A stretch of 64,000 nucleotides of DNA. Source: Streptomyces gardneri (GTDB taxonomy: Bacteria > Actinomycetota > Actinomycetes > Streptomycetales > Streptomycetaceae). The stretch covers positions 62,001-126,000 of the forward strand of contig NZ_BJMN01000002.1 in NCBI RefSeq assembly GCF_006539185.1, in the 5' to 3' direction. The position numbers and the translations under genes are program-made. Below the pieces are notes generated by a model, which did no database searches, had not been told where the DNA came from, and was given only the letters and a program-made list of their open reading frames with translations. Shown here in pieces: positions 8,072-16,863 of this stretch; positions within the stretch are counted from its first letter, which is position 1, and the number at the start of each line of letters is the position of its first letter.

Positions 8072-10237
8072 TCAGGCGCAGGTGCCTGCGTTGAGTGTGA
8101 AGGCCGTGGGGGAGGGGGTTGAGCCCGTGTGGGTCCCCTGGACTCCGAAACTCACCGTCGCGCCGGGGGCGATCGTCCGGTTCCAGTCCGCGTTGCGGGC
8201 ACTGACGGCGGTGCCGCTCTGGGTGACGGTGGCGTTCCACGAGCTCGTGACACTCTGGCCGGCAGGGTGGGTCCAGGCCAGCTGCCAGCCGTCCACGGCC
8301 GTGGGGCCTGTGTTCTTGACGGTGATGTTCGCGGTGAAGCCGGTGCTCCAGACGTTGCTCAGCGTGTACGTCACCGCGCAGGCGGCGGTGGGCGGTTCGC
8401 CGCCGGCGGAGGTCCGCTCGGCGGCGTAGGCGGCGAGCCAGGCCAGCGGGGCGTTCCAGTTGACCGCCACCTCGTTGGTCGAGTACGAGTCGATGTGGTC
8501 GATGTAGCAGGCCGCGGGGGCGCAGCCGGTCAGCTTCGCCAGCGCCACCGGGTCCTGGAGACCGCTGTTGGGACCGCCGGCGAGCGAACCGGCCGGAGGG
8601 TGCGGCAGCGAGGCATCCAACTGGTGGGCCCAGAAGCGGTGGTGCTGGTTCTGCGAGGACGTCTCGCCGTAGCCGGTGACGTAGGACAGGCCCAGGGCGT
8701 TGCGGCCGAGCAGGTAGTCCATGGTCTCCAGGGCGCCGGCGCGGTAGCGGCCGTCGCCCGTCAGCTCCCCGGCGACGGCCATGACGACGGCGTCGTTGGC
8801 GACCTCGCCGTTCGACCCCCAGAAGTAGCCGTCGGCGGGTACGGGTACCGCGTAACCCTGGGCGGCCATCCTGGACAGGTAGCCGTCGGCTGCCGCCGTC
8901 ACCGACGCACGGACCCGGGCCAGGTCGGACGCCGGCAGTCCGTTGGGGACCGTGGCCAGGACGAGCCGGCCGAGCGCGGCGGTGTCCGCCCAGCCGAAGC
9001 CGTACGGGCTGAAGGCATCGGCGGAGGTGTGCCAGGGTGAGGACGTGACCGCGTCCCGGTAGGCGCTCTCGCCGGTCGCCGCGTACAGCTCGGAGGCGGC
9101 CCAGTAGAACTCGTCGGTGACCCGCGCGTCCTCGTAGGCGCCGCCGCCCGTGCTGTCGGAAGCCGGCGCGTACACCGCCGGGTTGGCCTTCGCGGCACTC
9201 CAGGCCCGGCGAGCGGCGGACATGCAGCGGTCGGCATAGGCGGAGTCGTACGGCCGGAAGACCCGGGCGCACTGCGCGGCGGCCGCGGCGAGGTTGAGGG
9301 TGGCCGCGGTGGACGGGCGGTGCAGCTCGCGGGGCTGGGCGTCCTGGTCGGGGCGCAGGGGCATGCCCGTCCAGGCCACGTCATGGATCTTGTGGAACGC
9401 CATGCCCGCGGACGGCTTGCCGTCGGGCACCTGCATCCGCATGAGGAAGTCGAGCTCCCACCGCGCCTCGTCGAGGACGTCGGGTATGCCGTTGCCACGC
9501 TCGGGGACCCGCAGGGTGGAGTCGCCCAGCGCCGCTTCCCCGCCCGCCCGATCCGCCCGCTCGAAGGAGTTGACGACCAGCCAGGTGGAGATGCCGCCGT
9601 TGACCACGTACTTGCCGTGGTCGCCGGCGTCGTACCAACCCCCCCTGACGTCCTGGGTGTAGTCGCACACCGTGGCCTGACAGGGGACGGACGTGTCGCC
9701 CTTGTTGGGAGCGACGTCGAGGTGTGCGGCCGGGCGCGCGTAGGCGGAACCCACCAGGGAGGCGTCGATCGCGATGCCGCTGCGCTGGTGGTGGAAGAAC
9801 GCCATCGCGTCGGAACGCAACGTGTCGTAGAGGTTCGCGCGGATGTCGAAGGGAACGCTGCTGCTGCCGTCCACGGTCACGACGTATCCGGTGCCCGCCT
9901 CGCGGTGCGAGGAGAAGTCCGCGACCTGGACGGACTGCCCGGAGGGGGCGTCCGCGCCGCGCGCGACGGTCGAACCCGAGGCGACCACCGCCCCGGAGGC
10001 GTTCCGCAACTGCCAGCCGAGTGCCTGTGCCGACGTCGTGACGATGGTGGCGCGCTTCGGTCCGTCGGGCAGGTAGCCGACCTGGTTGACGCGTACGGCG
10101 GTGGTCGCCGCCGCCGTGGCGGACGCGCCCGCCACGGCCGGTGCGGACGCGAGCCCGCCGACCAGGAGCGCGCCCGTGAGGAGCGCGGTGGAGAGGCGTG
10201 AGGGGTTGCGGATTAACGAGGTGGTGGTGGGGGGCAT
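8072..10237 (-). CDS. secreted GH9 endoglucanase with N-terminal Ig-like domain and C-terminal CBM2
   Basis: A 721-residue cellulase. A Sec signal peptide (about 1-45) is followed by a CelD-type Ig-like domain ([17 protein letters not shown], about 55-140). The GH9 catalytic domain carries [17 protein letters not shown] (nucleophilic-water aspartates), YVTGYGETS with the SQNQHHR histidine block, and [18 protein letters not shown] with the catalytic glutamate. After a short linker comes a CBM2 ([19 protein letters not shown] to the final cysteine). ATG 10237 has AAGGAG upstream. Codon 8 is TTA, the rare codon read by the bldA tRNA in Streptomyces. A perfect CebR-type palindrome lies 64 bases upstream of the start, so cellulose-linked repression is likely. 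Confidence 0.95.
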   Translation of the reverse strand: MPPTTTSLIRNPSRLSTALLTGALLVGGLASAPAVAGASATAAATTAVRVNQVGYLPDGPKRATIVTTSAQALGWQLRNASGAVVASGSTVARGADAPSGQSVQVADFSSHREAGTGYVVTVDGSSSVPFDIRANLYDTLRSDAMAFFHHQRSGIAIDASLVGSAYARPAAHLDVAPNKGDTSVPCQATVCDYTQDVRGGWYDAGDHGKYVVNGGISTWLVVNSFERADRAGGEAALGDSTLRVPERGNGIPDVLDEARWELDFLMRMQVPDGKPSAGMAFHKIHDVAWTGMPLRPDQDAQPRELHRPSTAATLNLAAAAAQCARVFRPYDSAYADRCMSAARRAWSAAKANPAVYAPASDSTGGGAYEDARVTDEFYWAASELYAATGESAYRDAVTSSPWHTSADAFSPYGFGWADTAALGRLVLATVPNGLPASDLARVRASVTAAADGYLSRMAAQGYAVPVPADGYFWGSNGEVANDAVVMAVAGELTGDGRYRAGALETMDYLLGRNALGLSYVTGYGETSSQNQHHRFWAHQLDASLPHPPAGSLAGGPNSGLQDPVALAKLTGCAPAACYIDHIDSYSTNEVAVNWNAPLAWLAAYAAERTSAGGEPPTAACAVTYTLSNVWSTGFTANITVKNTGPTAVDGWQLAWTHPAGQSVTSSWNATVTQSGTAVSARNADWNRTIAPGATVSFGVQGTHTGSTPSPTAFTLNAGTCA
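10214..10216 (-). other. TTA leucine codon in the GH9 signal peptide
   Basis: Codon 8 of the GH9 gene is TTA on the minus strand (TCG TTA ATC). TTA is very rare in Streptomyces genes and is decoded by the developmentally regulated bldA tRNA. This is one of two TTA codons I found in the genes of this window. Confidence 0.8.
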
Positions 10238-10300
10238 GTGCGGCTCCTTCGGGATGTCGTGGGGTGCCGGGAGGACGCAGCGGAGTCGGTGGACGGCATG

Positions 10301-10320
10301 ATATGGGAGCGCTCCCATAT
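10301..10320. promoter_or_regulatory. CebR-type operator upstream of GH9
   Basis: A perfect 20-base palindrome, ATATGGGAGCGCTCCCATAT, whose core TGGGAGCGCTCCCA (10304-10317) equals the known Streptomyces CebR consensus that controls cellulose-utilisation genes in response to cellobiose. It sits in the promoter region of the GH9 gene. Confidence 0.9.
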
Positions 10321-10422
10321 TGCGCCGCACGGAACGGAGGTCGAGAGGTCGGGGGACTGGATCGGAGGCTAGTGACGCCCCGCCGCCGCCGTCAACGGTT
10401 TCGACGGCGGAGGGAGCCGGTC

Positions 10423-11703
10423 TCAGCGGTTGAAGGTCAGCCGCGGTGCCGCGTTACGGGCCAGCGTGTGGGCCTGGGCGGGCCACCAGGTGCCGGCCGG
10501 CGGGTCGACGATGCCGTACTCGGGGTCGATCGTGCCGCCGGTGTTGCGCGTACAGCTGCCGTCGGACTCGCCGGGGATCTTGATCCACAGGTAGGCGTCG
10601 ACGAGCGGGACGCCCGTGTCGGCGGTCGGGCGCGGGCCGAGGCCGCGGCCGGGCGCGTTGCACCAGATCTCCGGGTCGCCGGTGTACTTGCCGGGCTCCG
10701 GGGTCCAGGCGCCCAGACCGTTGCGGCTGGTGTCGATGACGAAGTGGTGCAGCGCGTCGACCGGCGGGGTGCCCACGCTCTGGTCGAACCAGGCATCGGT
10801 CCAGCGCCAGGTGGCGGGGTCGGCGGAGTCGACAGTGCCGCCCGGGGTTCCGTCGTTGGGCGCGGCGGGCGAGTAGTACTGCGTGGCGCACCAGTCGGTG
10901 TGGCCGCGGGCCCACTCGGGCCCTTCGGTGGCGTACCACATGCACTTGGCGATCCAGGCGCCGTAGCGCGCGTTGTGATCGGTGGGGTGGGTGTTGGACA
11001 CGTTGAGGGCGAAGCCGTCGCTGTCCCGGACGCCGGCGTCGAGCAGCCGCCGCGCCATGTCGCCGACGGGCCGCCACAGGACGTTGCCCGCGTCGAGGTA
11101 GACCGCGGTGCGGCTCTTGGCCTTGATGGTCCTGACGGCGTACGCGAGATCGGCGACGCGGGTCGCCGTGAGCTCGCCGGTCGGGTCCACGGCGGGTCCG
11201 CAGTCGCTCGGGAGGAGTGCCAGACCGTCGGGTTCGACCACGACGACGGCCTTGCCGTCGCCGATGCCGGCGGCGAAGGCGTCGATCCACCGCCGGTAGG
11301 CGGCGGACGACGCGGCGCCGCCGCTGGAGTACTGCGAGCAGTCGCGGCCCGGGACGTTGTACGCGACCAGGACGGGGGTCCGGTTCACCACGCGGGCCTC
11401 GCGGACGAGGGTTCTCACCTTGGCCCGGACCTCGTCGGGCGTGCCCTCGGTGAACCATTCGGCCTGCGGCCAGCTCGCGAGCTTGGCCATGTTCACCGCG
11501 TTCGTGAAGTCGCCGTTCCCGAGGTCGGTGATCGCCTGCCTGGCGGCCTTGCTGTGCGGGTCCACGTAGAACTTCGTGGTCGCGGTGAGCGGGTCGGCGG
11601 CGGGTGCGGCCTGCGCCTGCCCCTGCGTCGCGGTGAGAGCGGCACAGGCCGCGAGTGCCGCGAGGGCGGCGGTCGCGCGCCGCCGCAGGCTGCGTGGCTT
11701 CAT
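10423..11703 (-). CDS. secreted GH6 cellulase
   Basis: A 426-residue glycoside hydrolase family 6 protein. Signal peptide about residues 1-32 ([23 protein letters not shown] cleavage). Family motifs: [18 protein letters not shown] with the general-acid aspartate, [32 protein letters not shown] and [18 protein letters not shown] 11703 has AGGAG 6 bases upstream. No carbohydrate-binding module is attached. It lies 105 bases after the second GH6 gene on the same strand, so the pair may be co-transcribed. The larger size compared with its neighbour comes from loop insertions between about residues 270 and 330 ([20 protein letters not shown] region). Confidence 0.93.
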   Translation of the reverse strand: MKPRSLRRRATAALAALAACAALTATQGQAQAAPAADPLTATTKFYVDPHSKAARQAITDLGNGDFTNAVNMAKLASWPQAEWFTEGTPDEVRAKVRTLVREARVVNRTPVLVAYNVPGRDCSQYSSGGAASSAAYRRWIDAFAAGIGDGKAVVVVEPDGLALLPSDCGPAVDPTGELTATRVADLAYAVRTIKAKSRTAVYLDAGNVLWRPVGDMARRLLDAGVRDSDGFALNVSNTHPTDHNARYGAWIAKCMWYATEGPEWARGHTDWCATQYYSPAAPNDGTPGGTVDSADPATWRWTDAWFDQSVGTPPVDALHHFVIDTSRNGLGAWTPEPGKYTGDPEIWCNAPGRGLGPRPTADTGVPLVDAYLWIKIPGESDGSCTRNTGGTIDPEYGIVDPPAGTWWPAQAHTLARNAAPRLTFNR

Positions 11704-11808
11704 GGGGACTCCTGGTCGGAGGGATGGGAGGGAGGGGGAGCGGGCCTTTGGTGTGCCGATCGTGTTCCTGTGGCCCGCCGAGGGGCGGCGGGCCACAGGA
11801 GTCGGCCG

Positions 11809-12774
11809 TCAGTAGCCGTAGATCATCTTGTAGGCGACCTCGGGGAGGAACTGGCCGGCCGTGGAGCCGGTCCCGACGCCGCAGTTGCCGTCGGACTCGC
11901 CCGGGGCCTTGATCCACAGCAGCATCTCGGCGCCGCCGCCCAGCTGGGTGGGCGTGCCGATGCGGCGGCCGGCCGCGTTGCACCACTCGCCGTTGGAGCC
12001 GTTGCCGTTGCGGCTGGTGTCGACGACGAACGGCTTGGTGTAGCCGTAGCGGGCGGCGAGTTCACCGTTGACGGCGTTGCCGTAGGCGGTGTTCTGGGCG
12101 GTGGTGTAGTAGTTCGAGATGTTGAGGGAGAAGCCGTGTGCCCGCGGGAGCCCGGCTTCGTGGAGGCGCTGGGCCATCGTCGCCGCGCTCACCCACCCCG
12201 GGTTCCCGGCGTCGAGGTAGACCCAGGTGTTGGGGGCCTGGCGGCCGAACTCGGCGAGGGCGCCGCTGATCATGCCCTGGCGCTCGCGGATCTGGGTCTG
12301 GTTCATGCAGCCGTAGTCCGCGAGGGAGTCCGGTTCGAGGACGACGACGGCCGGGCGGCCGGCGATCCCGCCGGCGAACTGGGCGATCCAGCTCGCGTAC
12401 GCGGAAGGGGACGAGGCGCCGCCTCCGGAGTGCCCGCCGCAGTAGTCGCGGTGGTAGATGTTGTAGGCGACCATGACGGGCAGCTTGTCGTGGTAGTCCG
12501 CCGCTCCGACGTACGCGCCCGCGGCAGTGCCGATGGTGCCGCTCCACGAGCCGAACCAGCGGGCCATGGGTGTGTTGGCGAGGGACGCGTTGACCGCGGG
12601 GGCCCGGCCGTCACCGGAGTTGGCGGCGACCCACTTCTTCGCGCTGGAATCGGGATCCACGTAGAACCCGCTTGTCATGCCGGTGGGATCCGCCGCGTGG
12701 GCGGACGGGGCGACGGCGAGCGCCAGCGGCAGTGCGGAGAGGGCTGCGACGAGGACGCGGACTCTGCGGCGCAT
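11809..12774 (-). CDS. secreted GH6 endoglucanase, single domain
   Basis: A compact 321-residue GH6 endo-1,4-beta-glucanase. Signal peptide to about residue 27 (SALPLALAVAPSAHA). Motifs: VAYNIYHRDYCGGHSGGGAS with the acid aspartate, VVVLEPDSLADYG, VYLDAGNPGW, FVVDTSRNGNGS and LLWIKAPGESDGNC. There is no CBM. ATG 12774 has a GAGG upstream. It faces away from a LacI regulator gene, and the shared 348-base region contains a CGGGAGCGCTCCCA operator, so repression by a CebR-like protein is expected. It differs from the adjacent GH6 by lacking the long loop insertions. Confidence 0.93.
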   Translation of the reverse strand: MRRRVRVLVAALSALPLALAVAPSAHAADPTGMTSGFYVDPDSSAKKWVAANSGDGRAPAVNASLANTPMARWFGSWSGTIGTAAGAYVGAADYHDKLPVMVAYNIYHRDYCGGHSGGGASSPSAYASWIAQFAGGIAGRPAVVVLEPDSLADYGCMNQTQIRERQGMISGALAEFGRQAPNTWVYLDAGNPGWVSAATMAQRLHEAGLPRAHGFSLNISNYYTTAQNTAYGNAVNGELAARYGYTKPFVVDTSRNGNGSNGEWCNAAGRRIGTPTQLGGGAEMLLWIKAPGESDGNCGVGTGSTAGQFLPEVAYKMIYGY

Positions 12775-12921
12775 GACGGTACCTCGGTTTCCTGACGGCG
12801 GATGCGTCGCCCGGTCTCGTCCCGAGCGGGAGACGCAGTGGGGAAATACGGTGGCACGAGGTGCCCCGTGCGGTGGCGCACGGGCGGGGGCGGCAGCACA
12901 CTCCGGCCACGCAAGACGCCG

Positions 12922-12935
12922 CGGGAGCGCTCCCA
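12922..12935. promoter_or_regulatory. CebR-type operator upstream of GH6
   Basis: CGGGAGCGCTCCCA, one base from the CebR consensus TGGGAGCGCTCCCA. It lies about 150 bases upstream of the leftward GH6 start and is likely the cellobiose-responsive repressor site. Confidence 0.8.
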
Positions 12936-13070
12936 CCGGAAGCGGTCCCAGTCGGCAATTTGTGGGGCCGGGGTGTGGCCGTATCGTGTGGCGCTCCGAT
13001 CCGGACTGTCAAGTGCCGTTGCTCAATCAGCACTTCACGGGATGAGGGAAAGGGTTTACAGTCCTGAAAC

Positions 13071-13084
13071 TGGTAGCGCTTCCA
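13071..13084. promoter_or_regulatory. LacI-type operator upstream of the regulator gene
   Basis: TGGTAGCGCTTCCA, an imperfect palindrome with the central AGCGCT shared by LacI-family operators. It sits 39 bases before the LacI gene start and suggests autoregulation. It differs from the cellulase sites in the outer bases. Confidence 0.65.
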
Positions 13085-13122
13085 GTCTTCCAGTGTTCGG
13101 ACAGGGATCAGGAAGGCAGCTC

Positions 13123-14136
13123 ATGGCGCAAGGCGTGCCGCACCGGCAGTCGACCCTCGACGAGGTGGCCGGACTGGCCGGAGTGTCGCGGTCGGTGGCC
13201 TCGCGTGTGCTCAACAACGCCCCGCACGTCAGTCGCGCCAAACGGGAAGCCGTCGAACGGGCCGTACATCAACTGGGATACGTACCGAATCCCACCGCCC
13301 GGGCGCTGGCCACCCGTCAGACCGGTGCGGCCGCCCTGGTCGTCTCGGGAGAGGACCCGTCGATCTTCGCGGACCCCTTCTTCGCCCAGGTGATCGTGGG
13401 TGCCTCGGCCGCGCTGGAAGACGCCGACCTGCACCTGATGCTGTGTCTGACCGCCTCCGACCGGGGGCGTCGGCGGGTGGAGCAGCTTCTCCGGTCGAAG
13501 GGGGCCGACGGTGTGATGCTGATGGCGCTGCGCGAGGACGATCCGCTGGCCCGCATGGCGGAGGAGGCGGAGCTTCCCGTGGTGTTCGGCGGCCGGCCGG
13601 TCGGTCTGGACCCGCGGTGGTACGTGGACGTCGACAACCTCGGAGGAGCGCGCGCGGCGACCGAGTACCTGATCTCGCTCGGCCGGACCAGGATCGCGAC
13701 GATCTGCGGGCGGCCGGACACCGAGGCGGGACGCACTCGCCACCGCGGCTACCAGGACGCCATGCTGGCGGCGGGCCTCGAACCGTACCCACCGGCAGCC
13801 GGTGACTTCACCGAGCCGAGCGGAGCGGTCGCCATGGCGGCGCTGCTGGCGCGCCATCCGGACCTGGACGGAGTGTTCGCCGCCAGCGACAACATGGGGG
13901 CCGGAGCCTTGCGCACGCTGCGCGCCGCCGGCCGCCGTGTCCCCGCCGACGTCGCCGTGATCGGCTTCGACGACCTGGCCGTGGCCCGGATCGCCGAGCC
14001 GCCGCTGACCACGGTGCACCAGCCCATAGAAGCTCTCGGCCGTGAGATGGCGCGCATGCTCGTCGCGCTCATCAAGGGGCAGAAACCCACCCCGCTGATC
14101 CTTCCCACGCATCTGGTCACCCGCGCCAGCGCCTGA
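13123..14136 (+). CDS. LacI-family transcriptional regulator (cellulose block)
   Basis: A 337-residue LacI/GalR regulator. The helix-turn-helix is at residues 10-34 (STLDEVAGLAGVSRSVASRV) with hinge helix NPTARALATRQT. A periplasmic-binding-protein-like sensor domain with DGVMLMAL and GFDDLAVARIAEPPLTTV follows. ATG 13123 has GGAAGG upstream. It is divergent from GH6 and convergent with a zinc dehydrogenase. The recognition helix reads SVASR, where most family members have TVSR, so its preferred operator may differ from the standard one. It may be the local cellulase repressor, but the CebR-like sites could also be read by a CebR encoded elsewhere. Confidence 0.9.
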   Translation: MAQGVPHRQSTLDEVAGLAGVSRSVASRVLNNAPHVSRAKREAVERAVHQLGYVPNPTARALATRQTGAAALVVSGEDPSIFADPFFAQVIVGASAALEDADLHLMLCLTASDRGRRRVEQLLRSKGADGVMLMALREDDPLARMAEEAELPVVFGGRPVGLDPRWYVDVDNLGGARAATEYLISLGRTRIATICGRPDTEAGRTRHRGYQDAMLAAGLEPYPPAAGDFTEPSGAVAMAALLARHPDLDGVFAASDNMGAGALRTLRAAGRRVPADVAVIGFDDLAVARIAEPPLTTVHQPIEALGREMARMLVALIKGQKPTPLILPTHLVTRASA

Positions 14137-14335
14137 CGGGCCGTCGTCCGGGACCGGCGGCCGCGCCGTCGCCGCGCTGTGCTCGGCACTGGTAGGCGCC
14201 GTCCACGTCGACCACACCAACCAGCCGCGCACCCCGAAGCGCAGCGCCCGCTGGTACGCGAGGGCCATCGCCAGGCATGCGATCCCGGCGATGTGAGCTC
14301 CGCGCGCGGGGCCGCTCTTCGGGGGCGCGCGCTCG

Positions 14336-15397
14336 TCAGGAGCTCTGGGGGTGGAGCAGGACCTTCCCCACGCGAGGATCTCCGCTCCCCGTGAGTGCCA
14401 TGGCCCGCTCGAACTCGGCGATGCCCAGCTGGTGCGTGACGAGTTCGAGCGGCGTCAGGCGTGCCGTGGAGAAGGCGCTCACGGCGTAGGACCAGGCGCC
14501 GGAGGAGGCTCCGAAGGCCGTTCCGACGGACAGTTGCCGAGCGACGACCCGGGCGGGATCGAGTCCCTCCGCCCCCTGGGCCGGGATACCCGTCAGGACC
14601 AGGTGTCCTCCCGGCCGCAGCAGGGACGTCGCGGCGCTGGCGGTCGACGTACCGCCCACGGCGTCGATCACCAGGTCGAAGTCCGAGAGACCGGAGGCAC
14701 GGTCCCACGTGCGGTAGCCGGTGGCTCCGAAGCGGTGGGACAGATCGGCTCGGTCGGGGCTCGTGCCGACGACCGTCAGCTCGATCGGGGAGAAGGCGCC
14801 GAGGAGCTGTGCGGCGAGCAGGCCGAGGGTGCCGGAGCCGATGACGGCCGCTCGTGAACCGGGCAGCGGGCACGCCTTCAGGACGGCGGCGGCCGCACAG
14901 GCGGCGGGCTCGAGGAGCGCGGCGGCCGTCAGGTCGGCGTCCGGCGGCAGTGTGTGCAGCAGGCGGGCGGGGAGGACGAGGGTGGGAGCCATCGCGCCGG
15001 GGAGGGTGAACCCCGTCTCCTCGTAGCCGGCGGCGCACAGGTTGGTCTCTCCGGCGCGGCAGGGTGCGCAGGTCTCGCAGTTCCGGATCCCTTCTCCCAC
15101 GACCTTGCGGCCGATCAGGGAGGCGGACACACCCTCTCCCACGGCGGTGACGGTGCCGGACCACTCGTGGCCGGGGGTGACTGGATAGCGGGCGTACGGA
15201 GCAGGACGGCGGCCCAGGTAGAAGTCGAGGTCGCTGCCGCAGACCCCGACGGCGTGGACGTCCACCCGGGCTTCGCCGGGCCCCGGCCGTCGAGGTGTGT
15301 GCTCCACGAGGCGGTACGTCTCCGGAGCGTCGAGGGCGACCGCCTGCTTCCGGGGGCTCACAGGAAGGTGCCCTGGGAGATCGACCGAGTGGAACAC
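14336..15397 (-). CDS. zinc-dependent medium-chain alcohol/polyol dehydrogenase
   Basis: A 353-residue MDR-superfamily dehydrogenase. Catalytic-zinc region VGVCGSDLDFY and GHEWSG; structural-zinc cysteines in CETCAPCRAGETNLC; NAD(P)-binding loop AVIGSGTLGLLAAQ near residue 185. GTG 15397 is the start, with GGAG upstream. It is a polyol- or sugar-alcohol dehydrogenase by family, and the substrate is not readable. It stands divergent from a sugar ABC importer, and its upstream region carries paired TGTTCGAAATT repeats, so it is probably part of the sugar regulon. Confidence 0.85.
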   Translation of the reverse strand: MFHSVDLPGHLPVSPRKQAVALDAPETYRLVEHTPRRPGPGEARVDVHAVGVCGSDLDFYLGRRPAPYARYPVTPGHEWSGTVTAVGEGVSASLIGRKVVGEGIRNCETCAPCRAGETNLCAAGYEETGFTLPGAMAPTLVLPARLLHTLPPDADLTAAALLEPAACAAAAVLKACPLPGSRAAVIGSGTLGLLAAQLLGAFSPIELTVVGTSPDRADLSHRFGATGYRTWDRASGLSDFDLVIDAVGGTSTASAATSLLRPGGHLVLTGIPAQGAEGLDPARVVARQLSVGTAFGASSGAWSYAVSAFSTARLTPLELVTHQLGIAEFERAMALTGSGDPRVGKVLLHPQSS

Positions 15398-15413
15398 ATG
15401 GGGACACTCCAGC

Positions 15414-15443
15414 TGTTCGAAATTTCGGGCACTGTTCGAAATT
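15414..15443. promoter_or_regulatory. paired TGTTCGAAATT direct repeats, candidate operator
   Basis: TGTTCGAAATT occurs at 15414-15424 and again at 15433-15443. The first copy is embedded in the palindrome CGAAATTTCG (15418-15427), which resembles CGAAA-N-TTTCG sites of xylan regulators. It lies just upstream of the dehydrogenase start. Which protein binds it is unknown. Confidence 0.5.
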
Positions 15444-15529
15444 GTGCCGCGACCCTACGAAGGGGGGTGGGTCGTGTCAACGGGCTGCACTCCGGAGGGG
15501 TTTGCCCGGAGCCGTACCTAGACGATCAG

Positions 15530-15543
15530 TGTTAACGCTCACA
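15530..15543. promoter_or_regulatory. arabinose-type LacI operator 1 of the YtfQ-like operon
   Basis: TGTTAACGCTCACA, part of the same operator class seen near 15630, 25889, 27249, 27326 and 41397. It lies about 265 bases upstream of the binding-protein gene. Confidence 0.7.
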
Positions 15544-15628
15544 AGATGGCTGCCGTACTGTTCGCCGTCATCGCGCTCCCTCGCATCGAAATCAAGTAAC
15601 GGCCGTGCAAACTCTTGAGTTACAACTC

Positions 15629-15642
15629 TGTTAGCGCTCACA
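15629..15642. promoter_or_regulatory. arabinose-type LacI operator 2 of the YtfQ-like operon
   Basis: TGTTAGCGCTCACA, about 155 bases upstream of the binding-protein gene and 99 bases from the previous site. The two sites could be bridged by a tetrameric repressor. Confidence 0.75.
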
Positions 15643-15795
15643 ATGACTGGCGTCGACCGGCTCACCAGTCGTCGGGAGCAGACCTTGCACCCCGCCGCCG
15701 CCGGTTCAACCACCCCTGCGCAGCCACACCTTCACCGGGCCCGTCCATCTCAGGGCTCCGGCTGGTACGACGCACGTCCCGAGAGGAACCACGAC

Positions 15796-16797
15796 ATGGC
15801 CCACAGAGCCCTCCGCATCATCGCCGCCGCCGCCCTGGCCGGCAGTGTGTTGACCGCCTGCACCACCGAGCCTGCGACGACCGGAACCACCGGCGGCGCC
15901 GGCAAGGGTTCCTCCGACGGCAAGCTGGTGCTCGGGTTCGCGCAGGTGGGCGCCGAGAGCGGCTGGCGCACCGCCAACACCAAGTCCGTGCGCGACGCGG
16001 CCGAGAAGGCGGGCATCGAGCTGAAGTTCTCCGACGCGCAGCAGAAGCAGGAGAACCAGATCAAGGCGATCCGCACCTTCATCCAGCAGAAGGTCGACGT
16101 CATCGCCTTCTCGCCGGTGGTGGAGTCCGGCTGGGACACCGTCCTGAAGGAGGCCAAGAACGCCGGCATCCCGGTGATCCTCACCGACCGCGCGGTCGAC
16201 TCGCAGGACACCTCCCTCTACCGGACCTTCCTCGGCTCCGACTTCGTCAAGGAGGGGGAGGAGGCCGGCAAGTGGCTCGTGAAGGAGTACGAGGGAACCT
16301 CCGAGCCGATCAACGTCGTCGAGCTCCAGGGCACCACCGGCTCCGCCCCCGCCAACGACCGCAAGGCGGGCTTCGCCGAGGCCGTCAAGGGCGACCCCAA
16401 GTTCAAGGTCGTCGCCTCCCAGACGGGTGACTTCACCCGCGCCAAGGGCAAGGAGGTCATGCAGGCCTTCCTCAAGTCCCACGAGGACATCGACGTCCTG
16501 TACGCCCACAACGACGACATGGCCCTGGGTGCCATCCAGGCCATCGAGGAGGCGGGCAAGAAGCCGGGCACCGACATCAAGGTGATCTCTGTCGACGGCA
16601 TCAAGGACGCCTTCGTCGCCATGGAACAGAAGAAGATCAACGTCGTGGTCGAGTGCAACCCGCTCCTCGGCGACCAGCTGATGGAACTCGCCAAGAAGGT
16701 CGCGGCGGGCGAGGACGTCCCGCGCCGGGTCGAGACGAAGGAGGGCGTCTTCACGCAGGACCAGGCCGCCGCCGCCCTGCCCAGCCGCCAGTACTGA
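15796..16797 (+). CDS. ytfQ: sugar ABC transporter substrate-binding lipoprotein, YtfQ-like
   Basis: A 333-residue lipoprotein of the periplasmic-binding-protein 4 type. Lipobox LTAC near residues 20-23; LGFAQVGAESGWRTANT and KVDVIAFSPVVESGWD match the YtfQ (galactofuranose) binding-protein pattern. AHNDDMALGAIQA and ISVDGIKDAF are the hinge-proximal sugar-contact loops. ATG 15796 has GAGAGGAA upstream; longer in-frame starts before the lipobox are less likely. It is first in a four-gene importer operon. With the operators and the nearby araBAD, arabinose or arabinofuranose is a likely substrate, though galactofuranose remains possible. Confidence 0.92.
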   Translation: MAHRALRIIAAAALAGSVLTACTTEPATTGTTGGAGKGSSDGKLVLGFAQVGAESGWRTANTKSVRDAAEKAGIELKFSDAQQKQENQIKAIRTFIQQKVDVIAFSPVVESGWDTVLKEAKNAGIPVILTDRAVDSQDTSLYRTFLGSDFVKEGEEAGKWLVKEYEGTSEPINVVELQGTTGSAPANDRKAGFAEAVKGDPKFKVVASQTGDFTRAKGKEVMQAFLKSHEDIDVLYAHNDDMALGAIQAIEEAGKKPGTDIKVISVDGIKDAFVAMEQKKINVVVECNPLLGDQLMELAKKVAAGEDVPRRVETKEGVFTQDQAAAALPSRQY

Positions 16798-16863
16798 TCC
16801 ACCGCCCGCACGGACCGGGGGCGGCCCTCCCGCCGCCCCGGACCCCTCAGGAGAGGAGGGCGG

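Larger units (their letters stand above)
12775..13122. other. divergent promoter region of GH6 and LacI genes
   Basis: A 348-base non-coding region between a leftward cellulase and a rightward LacI-type regulator. It contains two related inverted repeats, CGGGAGCGCTCCCA near the cellulase side and TGGTAGCGCTTCCA near the regulator side. No other gene or RNA was seen. Confidence 0.6.

Noticed and set aside
10198..12795. 865-codon rightward open frame opposite the cellulases
   Set aside because: Antisense shadow of GH6 genes and the end of GH9, typical of high-GC coding DNA.
14137..14335. Leftward protein-like patch (AHIAGIACLAMALAYQRALR) between LacI and the dehydrogenase
   Set aside because: It looks like a membrane helix and could be a transporter remnant, but it has no start or partner segments and runs antisense into the LacI gene; too weak to call.
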